A stretch of DNA of 64,000 nucleotides from the NCBI RefSeq assembly GCF_001403875.1, contig NZ_LN884299.1:2976117-3040116 (forward strand), written 5' to 3'. Position 1 is the stretch's first letter. Every line of letters starts with the position of its first letter. Positions 17,121 through 26,034 of the stretch are shown one piece after another. The notes under the pieces are model-generated. The model saw nothing but the letters and a program-made list of their open reading frames with translations. It was not told the DNA's origin and did no database searches. Source of the DNA: Paenibacillus ihumii (GTDB taxonomy: Bacteria; Bacillota; Bacilli; Paenibacillales; Paenibacillaceae). The position numbers were made by a program, and so were the translations under genes.

Positions 17121-17408
17121 CTAGAATTCGAAGTCTACGGCGACCTGACTCTCTCTGGCTTCCGCCATATGCTCGATCACCTTCTGGTGTACAGGATGTA
17201 CCTGATAGCCCTGCAGATCCTCGAGGGAATCGAAGGTGGTTACCAGCGCAATATCATAAGAGCGCGGCGACTTCACGACGTCAATACCGACCTCAATGCT
17301 GCGAAGCTGTTCGATCTTGCCCTCCATATTACGAAGAACGCCAGCCGTTCTCTCAATGCTCTCCGGTGAAGAATCCTTCAGTTTGAACAACACAATATGC
17401 TTAATCAT
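17121..17408 (-). CDS. Dabb-family stress-responsive alpha/beta-barrel protein
   Basis: A 95-aa protein with the Dabb pattern: MIKHIVLFKLKD at the start, the DIALVTTFDSLEDLQGYQVHP block, and a conserved His pair in HPVHQKVIEHM. Dabb proteins form dimeric alpha/beta barrels; a few are enzymes (for example olivetolic acid cyclase), most have no known substrate. AAGGAGAGAG lies upstream of the ATG. Confidence 0.88.
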   Translation of the reverse strand: MIKHIVLFKLKDSSPESIERTAGVLRNMEGKIEQLRSIEVGIDVVKSPRSYDIALVTTFDSLEDLQGYQVHPVHQKVIEHMAEARESQVAVDFEF

Positions 17409-17646
17409 GACATGCTCTCTCCTTAGTTTAATAAACTACTATTAAAATATATCATACCGCATTCTGCAACGAAAAGCGTGCTGCATTTTCCGGCCGAACC
17501 CTTGATCAGGAATACACGCTGAGCATTCCCGGTTCACTCCACGCAGCATCTTTGCTGTCGGAAGGCACACTTGTCCAAGCTCTATGAATCTACCGAGCAT
17601 ACAATATATTACGATTCGCATCAAGGCAGCAAGGGGGATTTTTAGA

Positions 17647-17973
17647 ATGGGCATCCTAAGATCATGGTTCAAACGGCGCAGGCTCAAGCTGCGCATGCTT
17701 CAAGCCGCACTAGAGCTGCTGGAGCAGCGGATCGGGCATTTGGAAAGCCTGCTCGCTGCAGCGACATTTCCCGATTCCGAAACGATTGAACGGCTAAGCA
17801 AATTTACCGGTGAGCCTCTTGCCGTTCAGACAATCAGCTTGAATGTTCCAGGGACTCTGGTAGCCGTCCATAGCGATAACTTCGAAATCCGTGATACCAG
17901 CGGAAGGCTTGTCTTCATACCCGCAGCCAAAATCATTTCCGTTACGTTTGATAATAAAGAGCTGCCGCATTAA
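17647..17973 (+). CDS. Hypothetical protein with N-terminal coiled coil
   Basis: A 108-aa protein from an ATG with AAGGGGG about 11 bases upstream. The first 50 residues are basic then helical (LRMLQAALELLEQRIGHLESLL), probably a coiled coil. The C-terminal half is beta-rich, and the IPAAKIISVTF ending resembles the small SH3/Sm-like folds of YuzF-type proteins. I do not recognise a named family. It precedes the patatin gene by 65 bp on the same strand. Confidence 0.55.
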   Translation: MGILRSWFKRRRLKLRMLQAALELLEQRIGHLESLLAAATFPDSETIERLSKFTGEPLAVQTISLNVPGTLVAVHSDNFEIRDTSGRLVFIPAAKIISVTFDNKELPH

Positions 17974-18038
17974 ACTAGAAATATGCGTTCTTTATTCCAG
18001 CTAATTTGATCCCAATTGTTCTGATGAGGTGAGTTGAA

Positions 18039-18875
18039 GTGCCAAGCTTGATACTGGAGGGGGGAACCCTGCGTCCAATTTTCAGTGCGGGCGTTATGGA
18101 TGCGCTGCTGGACGAGGAAATTATGTTCCCTTACTGCATAGGGGTATCCGCAGGGATCAGCAACGGCTTCTCCTATATATCCCGGCAGAAGCGGAGGAAT
18201 TTGGATATCGTCGAACAGTACCGCAACGATCCCCGCTACATCGGCTACCGGAATTATATCCGCCATCGCAGCCTGTTTGGCCTCGATTTCATCTTTGGCG
18301 AAATTCCCGGCCAGCTGATTCCCTTCGATATGGACACGTTTCGGAGCTACAGGGGAAAGCTGCTTGTCGGCGTAACCAATGCCGAGACGGGTCAGCCGGA
18401 ATATGTCGATGGCCTGCAAATTGATGAGCCAATGACCATGCTCCGGGCTACCTGCGCCATCCCCATGTTCTTCCCGGCGATTGAAATGAACGGCTCTAAA
18501 TATTATGACGGAGGATTAACTGATCCGATTCCGATCCGCAAGGCTGTGGAGGATGGCAATGACAAGCATTTAATTATTCTGACCCAGCCCCAAGGCTACG
18601 TAAAAACATTTAGCAAGCAAAATGCGGTGGCGGCAAGATTATTAAGGCGCAAGTATCCGCGGCTGGAGGAAATTTTGCTGACAAGGCATGAACGGTATAA
18701 TGAGACGGTCGCCTATTGTGAACGATTGGAGCAAGAAGGACAAGCGGTCATTATCCGTCCGAAGATGCCGCTTAACAGCTTCGAGAAGGATATCAGCAAG
18801 CTGAGGGACACATGCCAGCACGGGTATGATCTAGCCATGGAGCATATAGAGGACATCCGCAAGCTGTTCCAATAA
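18039..18875 (+). CDS. Patatin-like phospholipase (YjjU type)
   Basis: A 278-aa lipid acyl hydrolase. The oxyanion motif is GGTLRP at the N-terminus, the nucleophile elbow is GVSAG (Ser of the Ser-Asp dyad), and the Asp lies in YDGGLTDPIPI. The family cleaves membrane phospholipids or acyl esters; intracellular, no signal peptide. Starts with GTG at 18039 after AGGTGAG. Followed by a strong terminator. Confidence 0.9.
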   Translation: MPSLILEGGTLRPIFSAGVMDALLDEEIMFPYCIGVSAGISNGFSYISRQKRRNLDIVEQYRNDPRYIGYRNYIRHRSLFGLDFIFGEIPGQLIPFDMDTFRSYRGKLLVGVTNAETGQPEYVDGLQIDEPMTMLRATCAIPMFFPAIEMNGSKYYDGGLTDPIPIRKAVEDGNDKHLIILTQPQGYVKTFSKQNAVAARLLRRKYPRLEEILLTRHERYNETVAYCERLEQEGQAVIIRPKMPLNSFEKDISKLRDTCQHGYDLAMEHIEDIRKLFQ

Positions 18876-18910
18876 CCGGCGGATCTTCGTATACCCTTCC
18901 GTTACTTAGA

Positions 18911-18957
18911 AAAAGACGACGACAGCGGGACATCCTCACTGCGTTCGTCTTTTTTTA
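18911..18957 (+). terminator. Terminator of the patatin gene
   Basis: AAAAGACGA ... TTCGTCTTTTTTT forms a long hairpin with T7 tail. The A-run on the other side may let it act for the converging Nif3 gene too. Confidence 0.75.
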
Positions 18958-18977
18958 AATGGAGCTTATTTCGTTCT

Positions 18978-19772
18978 TCAAACGATCTGGAAAAGAGGCC
19001 TCTCCTTCAGGTAATGCACCGGAACCGTCGGAAACAAGGCTTGCAGCCGCTTGGCCAAGGCTCTCATCCCCGGCGCTTCGCTTTCCGCATGGCCGAGCAT
19101 GATGAGGGCCTTCCGCCGTCCCTGCTGGACCGCGTCCCTGACATATTCGGGCGTCTCCCATTCCGGCCCTTCCCCGGCGATGATCACATCGAGATTCTCC
19201 TCGCCGAATAAAGGGATCGCATTGGCGCCGCCGCCCCGGTACCCGACCAGAATGCCTGCGCGCCTGCAGCGCATAGACAGATCCCCGGCGACGCGCACAT
19301 ACGGGATATCCAGCTTAAGCTTCGCTTGTTCCGCGATTTCGGCTGCGGTCATCTCCGGCAGATTCAGGACAGCCGAAGCCGGATGGAATTTTAATACGAA
19401 ATCCTCCCAGCCCATGGCCTGCACCAGACCAGCCGTAATCCCGTCCGGGTTGTATTTGTGTATGGCGTCATGCAGCCGGAATACAGCGATCCCTGATGCT
19501 TCAATCAATTCTTGTTTTTGCGAGTAGACCTCGTTCTCCCGCAGCAAATCCGTCTGGATATGGTGGCTGTAATAAGCGCCTTCATGCGTTATGAGCAAAT
19601 TAATCCCCAAGCCGGCGGCGTTCCGGATGACTTGATGCGTCGGCATGAAGGTAACGCCGATTCCGGTAACCTCAGCTGCGGGATCTCCCGTCTCCAGCCG
19701 GTCCACGGTATGCTCCAGAGTCGGTGCCGGAGCCGTCAATTGATCCAATATCTGCTGTATCGTTATCCTCAT
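18978..19772 (-). CDS. Nif3-like dinuclear metal-centre protein
   Basis: A 264-aa protein of the NIF3/DUF34 family. LLITHEGAYYSHH carries metal-binding His and Glu; VAGEGPEWE and LGHAESEAPG near the C-terminus supply the remaining ligands. Members are hexameric toroids with two metals per subunit; some act as GTP cyclohydrolase I type 2-like or unknown hydrolases. It is shorter than YqfO (about 370 aa), lacking the inserted PII-like domain. It lies 106 bp past the Gfo/Idh/MocA pair on the same strand. Confidence 0.85.
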   Translation of the reverse strand: MRITIQQILDQLTAPAPTLEHTVDRLETGDPAAEVTGIGVTFMPTHQVIRNAAGLGINLLITHEGAYYSHHIQTDLLRENEVYSQKQELIEASGIAVFRLHDAIHKYNPDGITAGLVQAMGWEDFVLKFHPASAVLNLPEMTAAEIAEQAKLKLDIPYVRVAGDLSMRCRRAGILVGYRGGGANAIPLFGEENLDVIIAGEGPEWETPEYVRDAVQQGRRKALIMLGHAESEAPGMRALAKRLQALFPTVPVHYLKERPLFQIV

Positions 19773-19878
19773 TGGCAGTAACCTCTCTATGTTTAGCTTA
19801 TCCGTTTTTAACTAAATTTTGGCTGATTTCCACCTGATTATCGATAGACAAAGCCTATCCGTTATCCGTTGGATGGGC

Positions 19879-20994
19879 TTATGTCCGTTCCTCCACCCAG
19901 CTCCGCTTATCGGCTGTAACGGTCTCCCCGGTTACAATCGCCTTCTCGATCATCATCCCCAAATAGTGATCCTGGGAAGCTTCGGCAAGGCTATAAAACG
20001 CCGGACCGCCATGGATATAGTCCGCCATGCGCTGGAGGCAGCCCGCGATCGCTATTTCATCATCATAGAGTCTGGCCGGGGCGAACGGATTATCATATAG
20101 CCACTGCTCTCCGCAGAGGATGCCTTGCAGGAAATACCCCTCCTGGTTCTCAAGTTCCCCTTTGTTGACGCGCCTTAATTCCAGCTGCAGCGGAACCGTC
20201 GATGCCTGCTGGATCAAGACACGGCTGTCGAAAATCTCTCCACGCTCCCCCCGCACCGAGAGGTGATTTGACCGGATCCATGAGCGATGCTGATCCCTCG
20301 TAAAATCGTAAATGCCCAGTCTGTCGCCAAAATCTAGCCACGCCAAATCCCTATGCAAAGGTACCCGCCGATCCTCTGTCGGCGGTCCTTGCCGTGTCGG
20401 TCCCTGCACCCAGTCGGATTGAAAGCGCATCGCCCTGATTTTGACCTCTTCGTACTGAATGCCGAGCATTTTGCGGATCAAGCTGACGCCATGGTAGAGA
20501 TGGGAAATGGATACGGTCGTCTCCGTAATCCTCCCCAGCCTTCCCGAGTGAATGAGCGCCAGCCGCGCTTCCTGGATAGGATGGAATTGGTACTGCTCCG
20601 CTACCTGAATGCGAGCCCCTGATTTGCCGAGCCGCTCGTGCAGCAGCTCAAGGCCCTCCAGATCGGGCGCCGGCGGTGTCTCCATCAGGACAGGAATCCC
20701 CGCTTCTGCCAGCTTGAACAAGTACTCCATGCCCACGGCTCCACTGACTGAGACGACGACAAAGTCGGGGTTTTCATTCGTCAGCAGCTGCTCCAGCGAC
20801 CGGTACGTCGTCGCCCCCCACTTCAGCTCCATTTCTCTGGCATTAGATTCGTCTCTGACGACCATGCCGCTGACCTGAAAGCGTTCTGGCAAAGCCGCGG
20901 CAATGCGCAAATAATACTGCGCCCGGAAGCCAGCTCCGCCGATTATCCCGAATTTTACCGGCTGCTGCACCGCATTATTCATGGGAAGATCCAT
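19879..20994 (-). CDS. Gfo/Idh/MocA-family oxidoreductase (second of pair)
   Basis: A 371-aa NAD(P)-dependent dehydrogenase of the sugar/inositol type. The N-terminus has FGIIGGAGFRAQYYLRIA (nucleotide-binding Gly loop) and VLMETPPAPD where most members have an EKP catalytic Lys block; the catalytic Lys appears replaced by Thr. The ATG at 20994 has GGAGGAGG eight bases upstream, inside the end of the preceding gene, so the two overlap by 20 bp and are coupled. Substrate unknown, probably a cyclitol or sugar derivative. Confidence 0.8.
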   Translation of the reverse strand: MDLPMNNAVQQPVKFGIIGGAGFRAQYYLRIAAALPERFQVSGMVVRDESNAREMELKWGATTYRSLEQLLTNENPDFVVVSVSGAVGMEYLFKLAEAGIPVLMETPPAPDLEGLELLHERLGKSGARIQVAEQYQFHPIQEARLALIHSGRLGRITETTVSISHLYHGVSLIRKMLGIQYEEVKIRAMRFQSDWVQGPTRQGPPTEDRRVPLHRDLAWLDFGDRLGIYDFTRDQHRSWIRSNHLSVRGERGEIFDSRVLIQQASTVPLQLELRRVNKGELENQEGYFLQGILCGEQWLYDNPFAPARLYDDEIAIAGCLQRMADYIHGGPAFYSLAEASQDHYLGMMIEKAIVTGETVTADKRSWVEERT

Positions 20995-22138
20995 CACCAT
21001 CGCCTCCTCCGGGGCTTGATTCATTTGCAATTGACGCGGTTAATGCCCGTTTGGAATGAAATCTCGGCGCATGAGCCAGGAGCCCTTTCCGCGAATAAAA
21101 TGGACTATCCTTCCGCAGCGGAAGACTTACGGCCTTCTTCGTGATAGCTGCCTCGTAGATCGCCGTAATAAGCTCCAGCACATTTCTTCCTTCCCGTCCA
21201 TCGATAAGCACTTTAGCCGAGTTATTCTCGATAGCCGTCAATATATCGTCGATTTGGCCCTCGAAGCCGCTGTGCTGGAGAGGTTCGATCTGATCGCCGA
21301 ACTGCTCGATTTCCCTCTCCAGTTCCCTATTGCGCTCAGGGAATCCGTTCTCCAGCTGGGCGGATGCGAATACCTTCCAGGGCGCAGAAATCCGGGCCCG
21401 TTCTCCCTGAAATATCAACTGCCGCTCCTGGCCGTGATGTACGACCGAGCTCGTAATTTGCGCCAGGCTGCCGTCCGGATAAGCCAGAATCGCAATGGAA
21501 ATGTCCTCGACTTCCGAGTTGCGGTGCGAGGTATTGCTGATGACGGCCTGAACGCTTTGCGGCATGCCCATCATCCAAAGCAGCATGTCCATATGATGAA
21601 CGCCATGGTTCAGCGTGCAGCCGCCTCCTTCGCTTTCCCATGTGCCTCTCCACCACAAATCGTAATAGTTGTCACCGCGCCACCAGTAGGAATCGACCTG
21701 TGCGTGCACGATCCTCCCAAGCAGGCCGGAATCGAGCGTACGCTTCAGCTTCCAATGGGGATCAAGGAAGCGGTTCTGCCCCACTACGGACAGGATGCTT
21801 CCCGATGCAGCGGCAGCCTCCAGCATTTGATCGCATTCCTCAAGGGACATGGCCATCGGCTTCTCCACGAGCACATGCTTTCCCGCCCGCAGAAAATCGT
21901 TTGCAATTTCAGCATGCAGCTGCGGGGGCGTGCATATCGACACCAAATCTATTTTCTGATTGTGGAGCAGTTCTTTATAATCCTCCAAAATCAAGCCATC
22001 CAACTGGAACTCGTCCCTAAGCTGAATGGCTTTTTCTATATTGCGATTCACCAGGGCAACTACCTTGCAGCGATCCGAGAAAGCCAAGTATGCTTTCACA
22101 TGGGAATGTGCAATAGAGCCTGTACCAATGATAGCCAC
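20975..22138 (-). CDS. Gfo/Idh/MocA-family oxidoreductase (first of pair)
   Basis: A 387-aa dehydrogenase. It has the Rossmann loop IIGTGSIAHSH, the catalytic block HVLVEKPMAMSLEECD and the C-terminal fold with NHGVHHMDMLLW, which carries the His pair used in catalysis. The only usual start is GTG at 22138, but its GAGGAG ribosome site is 19 bases away. The in-frame ATA and ATT codons upstream are better spaced, and homologues usually have three to five extra residues, so a rare ATT start is possible. A cre-like site lies upstream. Confidence 0.82.
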   Translation of the reverse strand: MAIIGTGSIAHSHVKAYLAFSDRCKVVALVNRNIEKAIQLRDEFQLDGLILEDYKELLHNQKIDLVSICTPPQLHAEIANDFLRAGKHVLVEKPMAMSLEECDQMLEAAAASGSILSVVGQNRFLDPHWKLKRTLDSGLLGRIVHAQVDSYWWRGDNYYDLWWRGTWESEGGGCTLNHGVHHMDMLLWMMGMPQSVQAVISNTSHRNSEVEDISIAILAYPDGSLAQITSSVVHHGQERQLIFQGERARISAPWKVFASAQLENGFPERNRELEREIEQFGDQIEPLQHSGFEGQIDDILTAIENNSAKVLIDGREGRNVLELITAIYEAAITKKAVSLPLRKDSPFYSRKGLLAHAPRFHSKRALTASIANESSPGGGDGDGSSHE

Positions 22139-22175
22139 GGAAATTATGACGAATCACTCCTCAAAATGAATGTGA

Positions 22176-22189
22176 AGATAGCGCTTCCA
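22176..22189 (-). promoter_or_regulatory. Candidate CcpA cre site
   Basis: The minus strand reads TGGAAGCGCTATCT, matching 12 of 14 positions of the Bacillus cre consensus TGWAANCGNTNWCA. It lies about 40 bp before the dehydrogenase pair, where catabolite control of a sugar-use operon would be expected. Confidence 0.35.
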
Positions 22190-22332
22190 ATCACTTCGCT
22201 TATTCTATATTACCAATTCAGCGAAGGAGTAGATATACGGGCAATGCACAATTTATTTTCATATCCTCCCAAAAAAACGATTCCCCTGTCATAGAGAATC
22301 ATAAGGAACACCATGCCATAAGCATCCACATA

Positions 22333-22390
22333 TTGACAACGGCATGAGCCGAGGAATACAATATTAACATACTTCTCAGTATGTTAATAT
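22333..22390 (+). promoter_or_regulatory. Sigma-A promoter with a perfect palindromic operator for the TetR gene
   Basis: TTGACA (22333-22338) and TACAAT (22357-22362) are 18 bases apart. Directly after the -10 lies ATATTAACATACT-TCTC-AGTATGTTAATAT (arms 22361-22373 and 22378-22390), a perfect 13-bp inverted repeat. Its place over the start site fits autorepression by the TetR protein encoded next. Confidence 0.8.
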
Positions 22391-22422
22391 AACATTAATT
22401 GCAATCCGATCGAGGTGATCTA

Positions 22423-23238
22423 ATGCGTCCATCTGCCGATATCATTATTCATACAGCGATTGAGCTGGCCCGGCGTATGCCCTGCGATAAAATTACATAT
22501 GCCGACATAGCCAGAGAAGCCAAGGTTCATTGGACAACGGTGCAGAGACATTTTGGCGGAAAGGAAGCGATGAGAGCCTTTCTAAAGAAACACATGCCGT
22601 CTTCTGCTGGAGGGGAGCAGACCCCGGCTTTGGAGGACACGCGATCCCGGATCTTGCATGCAGCCAGCCGCGTTTTTGCGCAGCATGGCTACGAAGGAGC
22701 TGCGCTGGATCTGGTTGCAGCGGAAGCCGGGTTGACCAAAGGTGCTGTGTATTGGCACTTTGCAGGTAAAAGCGATTTATTCCTGGCTATATGCGAACGC
22801 AGTCTATCCAGGCTGATGGCAGGGCTCCCTCAGCAGGCCTACCAGGTAGCCGCTTCCGGCAATCCCGAAGAAGCGCTGCGGCGCCTCCTGGAGTCGGAAT
22901 TTGCCTCCTGCGAGCTTGACGGCGGGGAACGTCCTCTGCTTCTCTTTGAATTCGTGGCCAACAGCCGTAATCCTGAGGTTCGTGCCAAGCTGGGCGAGGC
23001 TTTCGCGAAGCTGTTCTTAAGCACCACCGGCGTCATCGCCGCCTTGCAGCAGCAGGGGTTGATTACAGAGGATCGCGATCCCCACAGCCTAGCCGTCTCG
23101 CTTCATGCGATGATCAACGGAGCTGTGCTCATGTGGTTGATCGCCCCGGACCAGGTCTCCCTTCAGGCCCTTTCCGCTGATATTTCGAGTCTTTTGTGGA
23201 ATGGACTTCGGCCGGAGCGGAGTAAGGAGGAAAATTAA
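22423..23238 (+). CDS. TetR/AcrR regulator with two tandem HTH domains
   Basis: A 271-aa regulator. Most TetR proteins have one N-terminal HTH and about 200 aa. This one has two: residues ~5-55 (ITYADIAREAKVHWTTVQRHFGGKEAM) and residues ~75-125, where AALDLVAAEAGLTKGAVYWHF followed by AGKSDL is the canonical form. A single ligand-binding domain follows. The ATG at 22423 has GAGGTGATCT upstream. It is followed 21 bp later by an alpha/beta hydrolase gene, probably its target and co-transcribed. The palindrome at 22361-22390 is the likely operator. Confidence 0.85.
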   Translation: MRPSADIIIHTAIELARRMPCDKITYADIAREAKVHWTTVQRHFGGKEAMRAFLKKHMPSSAGGEQTPALEDTRSRILHAASRVFAQHGYEGAALDLVAAEAGLTKGAVYWHFAGKSDLFLAICERSLSRLMAGLPQQAYQVAASGNPEEALRRLLESEFASCELDGGERPLLLFEFVANSRNPEVRAKLGEAFAKLFLSTTGVIAALQQQGLITEDRDPHSLAVSLHAMINGAVLMWLIAPDQVSLQALSADISSLLWNGLRPERSKEEN

Positions 23239-23259
23239 CATGGGGAAGGGGGATTCATC

Positions 23260-24198
23260 ATGAGGATGATCATAGGAATAGCAGGCCTATTGGCTCTGGC
23301 TGCCTTGATGATATACAACATATACAAATTCAAACAGGCGGAATCCAAGTATCCGCCTCGTGGACAGTTCGTCACGGTTCATGGGGTTCGATTGCACTAT
23401 TTATGTAAAGGCAAGGGGAAAGCGGTCGTTTTTCTTCATGGAGGAGTCTTATGCAGCAGTGATTTTACCGAAGCGATGGATCTCGCTGCAGCACAAGGAT
23501 ATCAGGCCCTGGCCTTCGATAGGCCAGGCTATGGGCATAGCGGAAGACTTGGCCGTGAACACGCCAGTCCCCTTGCTCAGGCCCGCCTGATCCATGATGC
23601 GCTGCAGGAGCTGGGCATCCAAAAGCCGATTGTCGTTGGACACTCCTGGAGCGGAACGCTGGTTATGGCCTATGCCTTGTTATATGGAGATGAAGTTGAA
23701 GGTGTAATTACGCTTGGCGCAATGATGTATAAAGAGGGCTATCCCGCCGAGCATGGGGACCCGATATCAAAGCTGGTAACGACGCCGGTCCTCGGCCGTC
23801 TGCTCCTCTACACCCTGCTGCAAAGTCCGCTCGGGACGATGATGGCGAAGCGAATCACGGCAGAGACCTTCTCGCCCGAGGCGGCTCCCTCCGGTTACGT
23901 AGAGGCTGTGCTCTCGCTTTGGTTCCGTCCGGGACAATTCAGGGCGAACCGCGAGGATGTTCTCGCATTCGCCCCTGCCGCCATAAGCATTCAGCATCGC
24001 TATCCTGAAATCCGCCTCCCGGTTGTGATCGTCGCTGGAGAGCAGGATCCCTTCGGTACGAAAGAGCAAGCCTTGAGATTGCAGCGGGATATTCCGCATG
24101 CGCAATTGGTGGTTCTCCCGCAGGCTGCGCATATGATTCCGCAAAATCATCCGGCAGAGGTGATGGAGGCGCTCCTCCAGCTAAGCGCTATCCATTAA
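23260..24198 (+). CDS. Membrane-anchored alpha/beta hydrolase
   Basis: A 312-aa protein with one N-terminal membrane segment (residues ~3-20), then an alpha/beta hydrolase domain. VFLHGGVL is the oxyanion loop, VGHSWSGTLV the nucleophile elbow (Ser), VAGEQDPFG carries the Asp and AAHMIPQNHP the His of the triad. Substrate unknown. It shares a transcript with the double-HTH TetR gene, so it probably handles a toxic or signalling ester or lactone sensed by that regulator. Confidence 0.82.
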   Translation: MRMIIGIAGLLALAALMIYNIYKFKQAESKYPPRGQFVTVHGVRLHYLCKGKGKAVVFLHGGVLCSSDFTEAMDLAAAQGYQALAFDRPGYGHSGRLGREHASPLAQARLIHDALQELGIQKPIVVGHSWSGTLVMAYALLYGDEVEGVITLGAMMYKEGYPAEHGDPISKLVTTPVLGRLLLYTLLQSPLGTMMAKRITAETFSPEAAPSGYVEAVLSLWFRPGQFRANREDVLAFAPAAISIQHRYPEIRLPVVIVAGEQDPFGTKEQALRLQRDIPHAQLVVLPQAAHMIPQNHPAEVMEALLQLSAIH

Positions 24199-24225
24199 AG
24201 GCGATGATTCGCTGCTATTATTTTT

Positions 24226-24675
24226 TCATTTTGCTTGATCCTGTTTTCCATTTCGCTCGATCCATAATTCAAAGGGCTCAGAGCCGTTCGCCATCTCTAC
24301 ATATTGATAGGGAACGTTCTGATTGCTGCCCGCAGGAACGATATTCGCCTTCATGGCAGCTTCTTTGGGGGAGGCGTAGTAGACTGCTTTAAGATCAGCC
24401 CGTCCAATTGCGCCTTGGCACATAGGACACGGCTCCCCGCTCGCGTAGATCTCGCAATCGGACAACAGCTCGCTTCCCAATACCCGGCTGGCCTCCCGAA
24501 TCGCCCTCAGCTCGGCATGGTCGGTCGGATCCTTTGTTTCCAGCACAGTGTTGACGCCGGCCGCAATAATCTCACCGTTCCGGACGATTACAGCGCCAAA
24601 GGGGCGTCCCCCCTTCTCCATTACGTTGCTGCGGGCCAAATCGATCGCCTGCTGTAAAAAATACTGAGTATTCAT
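24226..24675 (-). CDS. Nucleoside/guanine deaminase-family zinc enzyme
   Basis: A 149-aa cytidine-deaminase-fold enzyme. Zinc ligands and proton shuttle are in DHAELRAIR (HAE) and GEPCPMCQGAIGRA (PCxxC). The opening PFGAVIV block is shared with GuaD guanine deaminase and TadA-like tRNA deaminases; the length and C-terminus fit GuaD-like enzymes better than TadA. Transcribed alone, converging on the hydrolase gene. Confidence 0.8.
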   Translation of the reverse strand: MNTQYFLQQAIDLARSNVMEKGGRPFGAVIVRNGEIIAAGVNTVLETKDPTDHAELRAIREASRVLGSELLSDCEIYASGEPCPMCQGAIGRADLKAVYYASPKEAAMKANIVPAGSNQNVPYQYVEMANGSEPFELWIERNGKQDQAK

Positions 24676-24844
24676 CTATGCAATCCCTCCTGACTATCTC
24701 TATTATATCATCCGCTATTTTGGGTGTAAGCCTGGCCTGCTTAAACAAAGTAAAGGCCGCAACCTTCCCGGCTGCAGCCTGACAGTAATCTTTTTCTTAT
24801 ACCTTGGTTCAAACCCATTCGCCTATGATATAAGCTCGTTGCGA

Positions 24845-24940
24845 CATTGCTTACATCGTGTTAAGGATGAGCCCTTTACCGTTGTCGCAGTACCAAACGC
24901 CTAAAAACTACATTGCTCACATCGTGTTAATAATGAGCCC
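24845..24940. repeat. 30-bp direct repeat copying the 3' end of the DUF981 gene
   Basis: 24845-24874 and 24911-24940 match at 27 of 30 bases. The second copy contains the stop codon and last codons of the DUF981 gene; the first lies just downstream of it and encodes the same ending (L-I/L-N-T-M-stop). Confidence 0.75.
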
Positions 24941-25636
24941 GATATGCGTAAAGTAGTTCATCGCTCCGAAAAGAACAAAGAGTATTCCTGTCACCCTCCA
25001 GCATAACCCCATAATTCGGGTAACCATAGGATTTCGCGTAGCCAAAGAAAAGGGCAGAAGAATCGCCCCGATCCCGGTAATGGCATACAGCCCGGATATA
25101 AAGGAAGCCTCCAGCATCGGATAATCCGCGAAGCGCCCGGATATCGGCTCCTCGGGCGGCGCGGCAAACAGCTGATAGTATACGCCGGCAATGGCTATCG
25201 ATATAAGCGCTAGTCCCATAGCAGCAGCGAAATAGGATAAAGGCCGGATCATCTCGATCAGCTGTGAAGCCAGTAAGCCAGATGGCTGTTTAGCTTCCTT
25301 GCCGCCCTGCTCGGCCTTCAGCTGCAGATTTGATCTCCGCCAAATGAGGATCGATCCGCCCAGCAGCATAACTCCGAACGCCAAAGTAGGCTCTCCGAAT
25401 ATAATGTCATCAAACGGAAAACCAACCTTCGATAGAGGCCAGGTGAGTGTCATTGCCCCGCCCGTTAAGGTTAAAATGAAGCCGGGAATAGCGAAGCCAA
25501 TGGACCAGCCCTCGAGGCTGATTTTTTCTCCGCGGGTGATATGCCGGCTAAAACGAACCAGCATCAGCAGCGCAATCCCAGTTGCTACGGACATGATGGT
25601 ATTGTACATCTGTGTTTGTGACCAATCGATTTGCAT
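24917..25636 (-). CDS. DUF981-family membrane protein
   Basis: A 239-aa integral membrane protein with about seven hydrophobic segments. The blocks GFILTLTGGAMTLTWPL and FGEPTLAFGVMLLGGSI match the DUF981 family, known from archaea and some Bacillota, function unknown. The central loop is hydrophilic (LKAEQGGKEAKQPSG). It stands alone before a long repeat-rich zone. Confidence 0.75.
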   Translation of the reverse strand: MQIDWSQTQMYNTIMSVATGIALLMLVRFSRHITRGEKISLEGWSIGFAIPGFILTLTGGAMTLTWPLSKVGFPFDDIIFGEPTLAFGVMLLGGSILIWRRSNLQLKAEQGGKEAKQPSGLLASQLIEMIRPLSYFAAAMGLALISIAIAGVYYQLFAAPPEEPISGRFADYPMLEASFISGLYAITGIGAILLPFSLATRNPMVTRIMGLCWRVTGILFVLFGAMNYFTHIGLIINTM

Positions 25637-25815
25637 GCGGTGCCTCCCCTACTCGTGTAATTCGCCTTCTCGTCCATTTATTCCCACAAAATAAACAGGC
25701 ATACTTTCCAGCTAAAAAACCGTTATCGCTTACGCTTCAGCGTTCCGGGCACCCAAATATGTTGCTTGAGCCGAGTGTTGGTAGGCCTCCAACGCCGGAA
25801 GAAGTAAGGTATCAA

Positions 25816-26034
25816 GGAGGTATGTCGGGAGGTGCGTGGGAGGTACGTGGGAGGTACGTGGGGAGGTACGTAGGAGATGCACCGCAAGATACGCGGAAGG
25901 ATGCACTGCGAGATACGCCGAGGGATGCAGTGCGAGATACGCGGGGGATGCAGTGCGAGATACGCTGAGGGATGCAGTGAGATACGCTAAGGGATGCACA
26001 ACGAGATACACAGGGGATGCAGTGAGATACGCTA
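25816..26034. repeat. Two adjoining imperfect tandem repeat arrays
   Basis: First, about five copies of an 11-base unit like GGAGGTACGTG (25816-25872). Then about seven copies of a 20-24-base unit like GATGCAGTGCGAGATACGC plus a few G/A bases (25876-26034). Units vary in length and sequence. Both strands read open in several frames, giving spurious low-complexity ORFs; I see no ribosome site or gene. Confidence 0.85.

Noticed and set aside
21056..22294. 412-codon open frame opposite the first Gfo/Idh/MocA gene
   Set aside because: Antisense shadow of a well conserved gene; no ribosome site or family.
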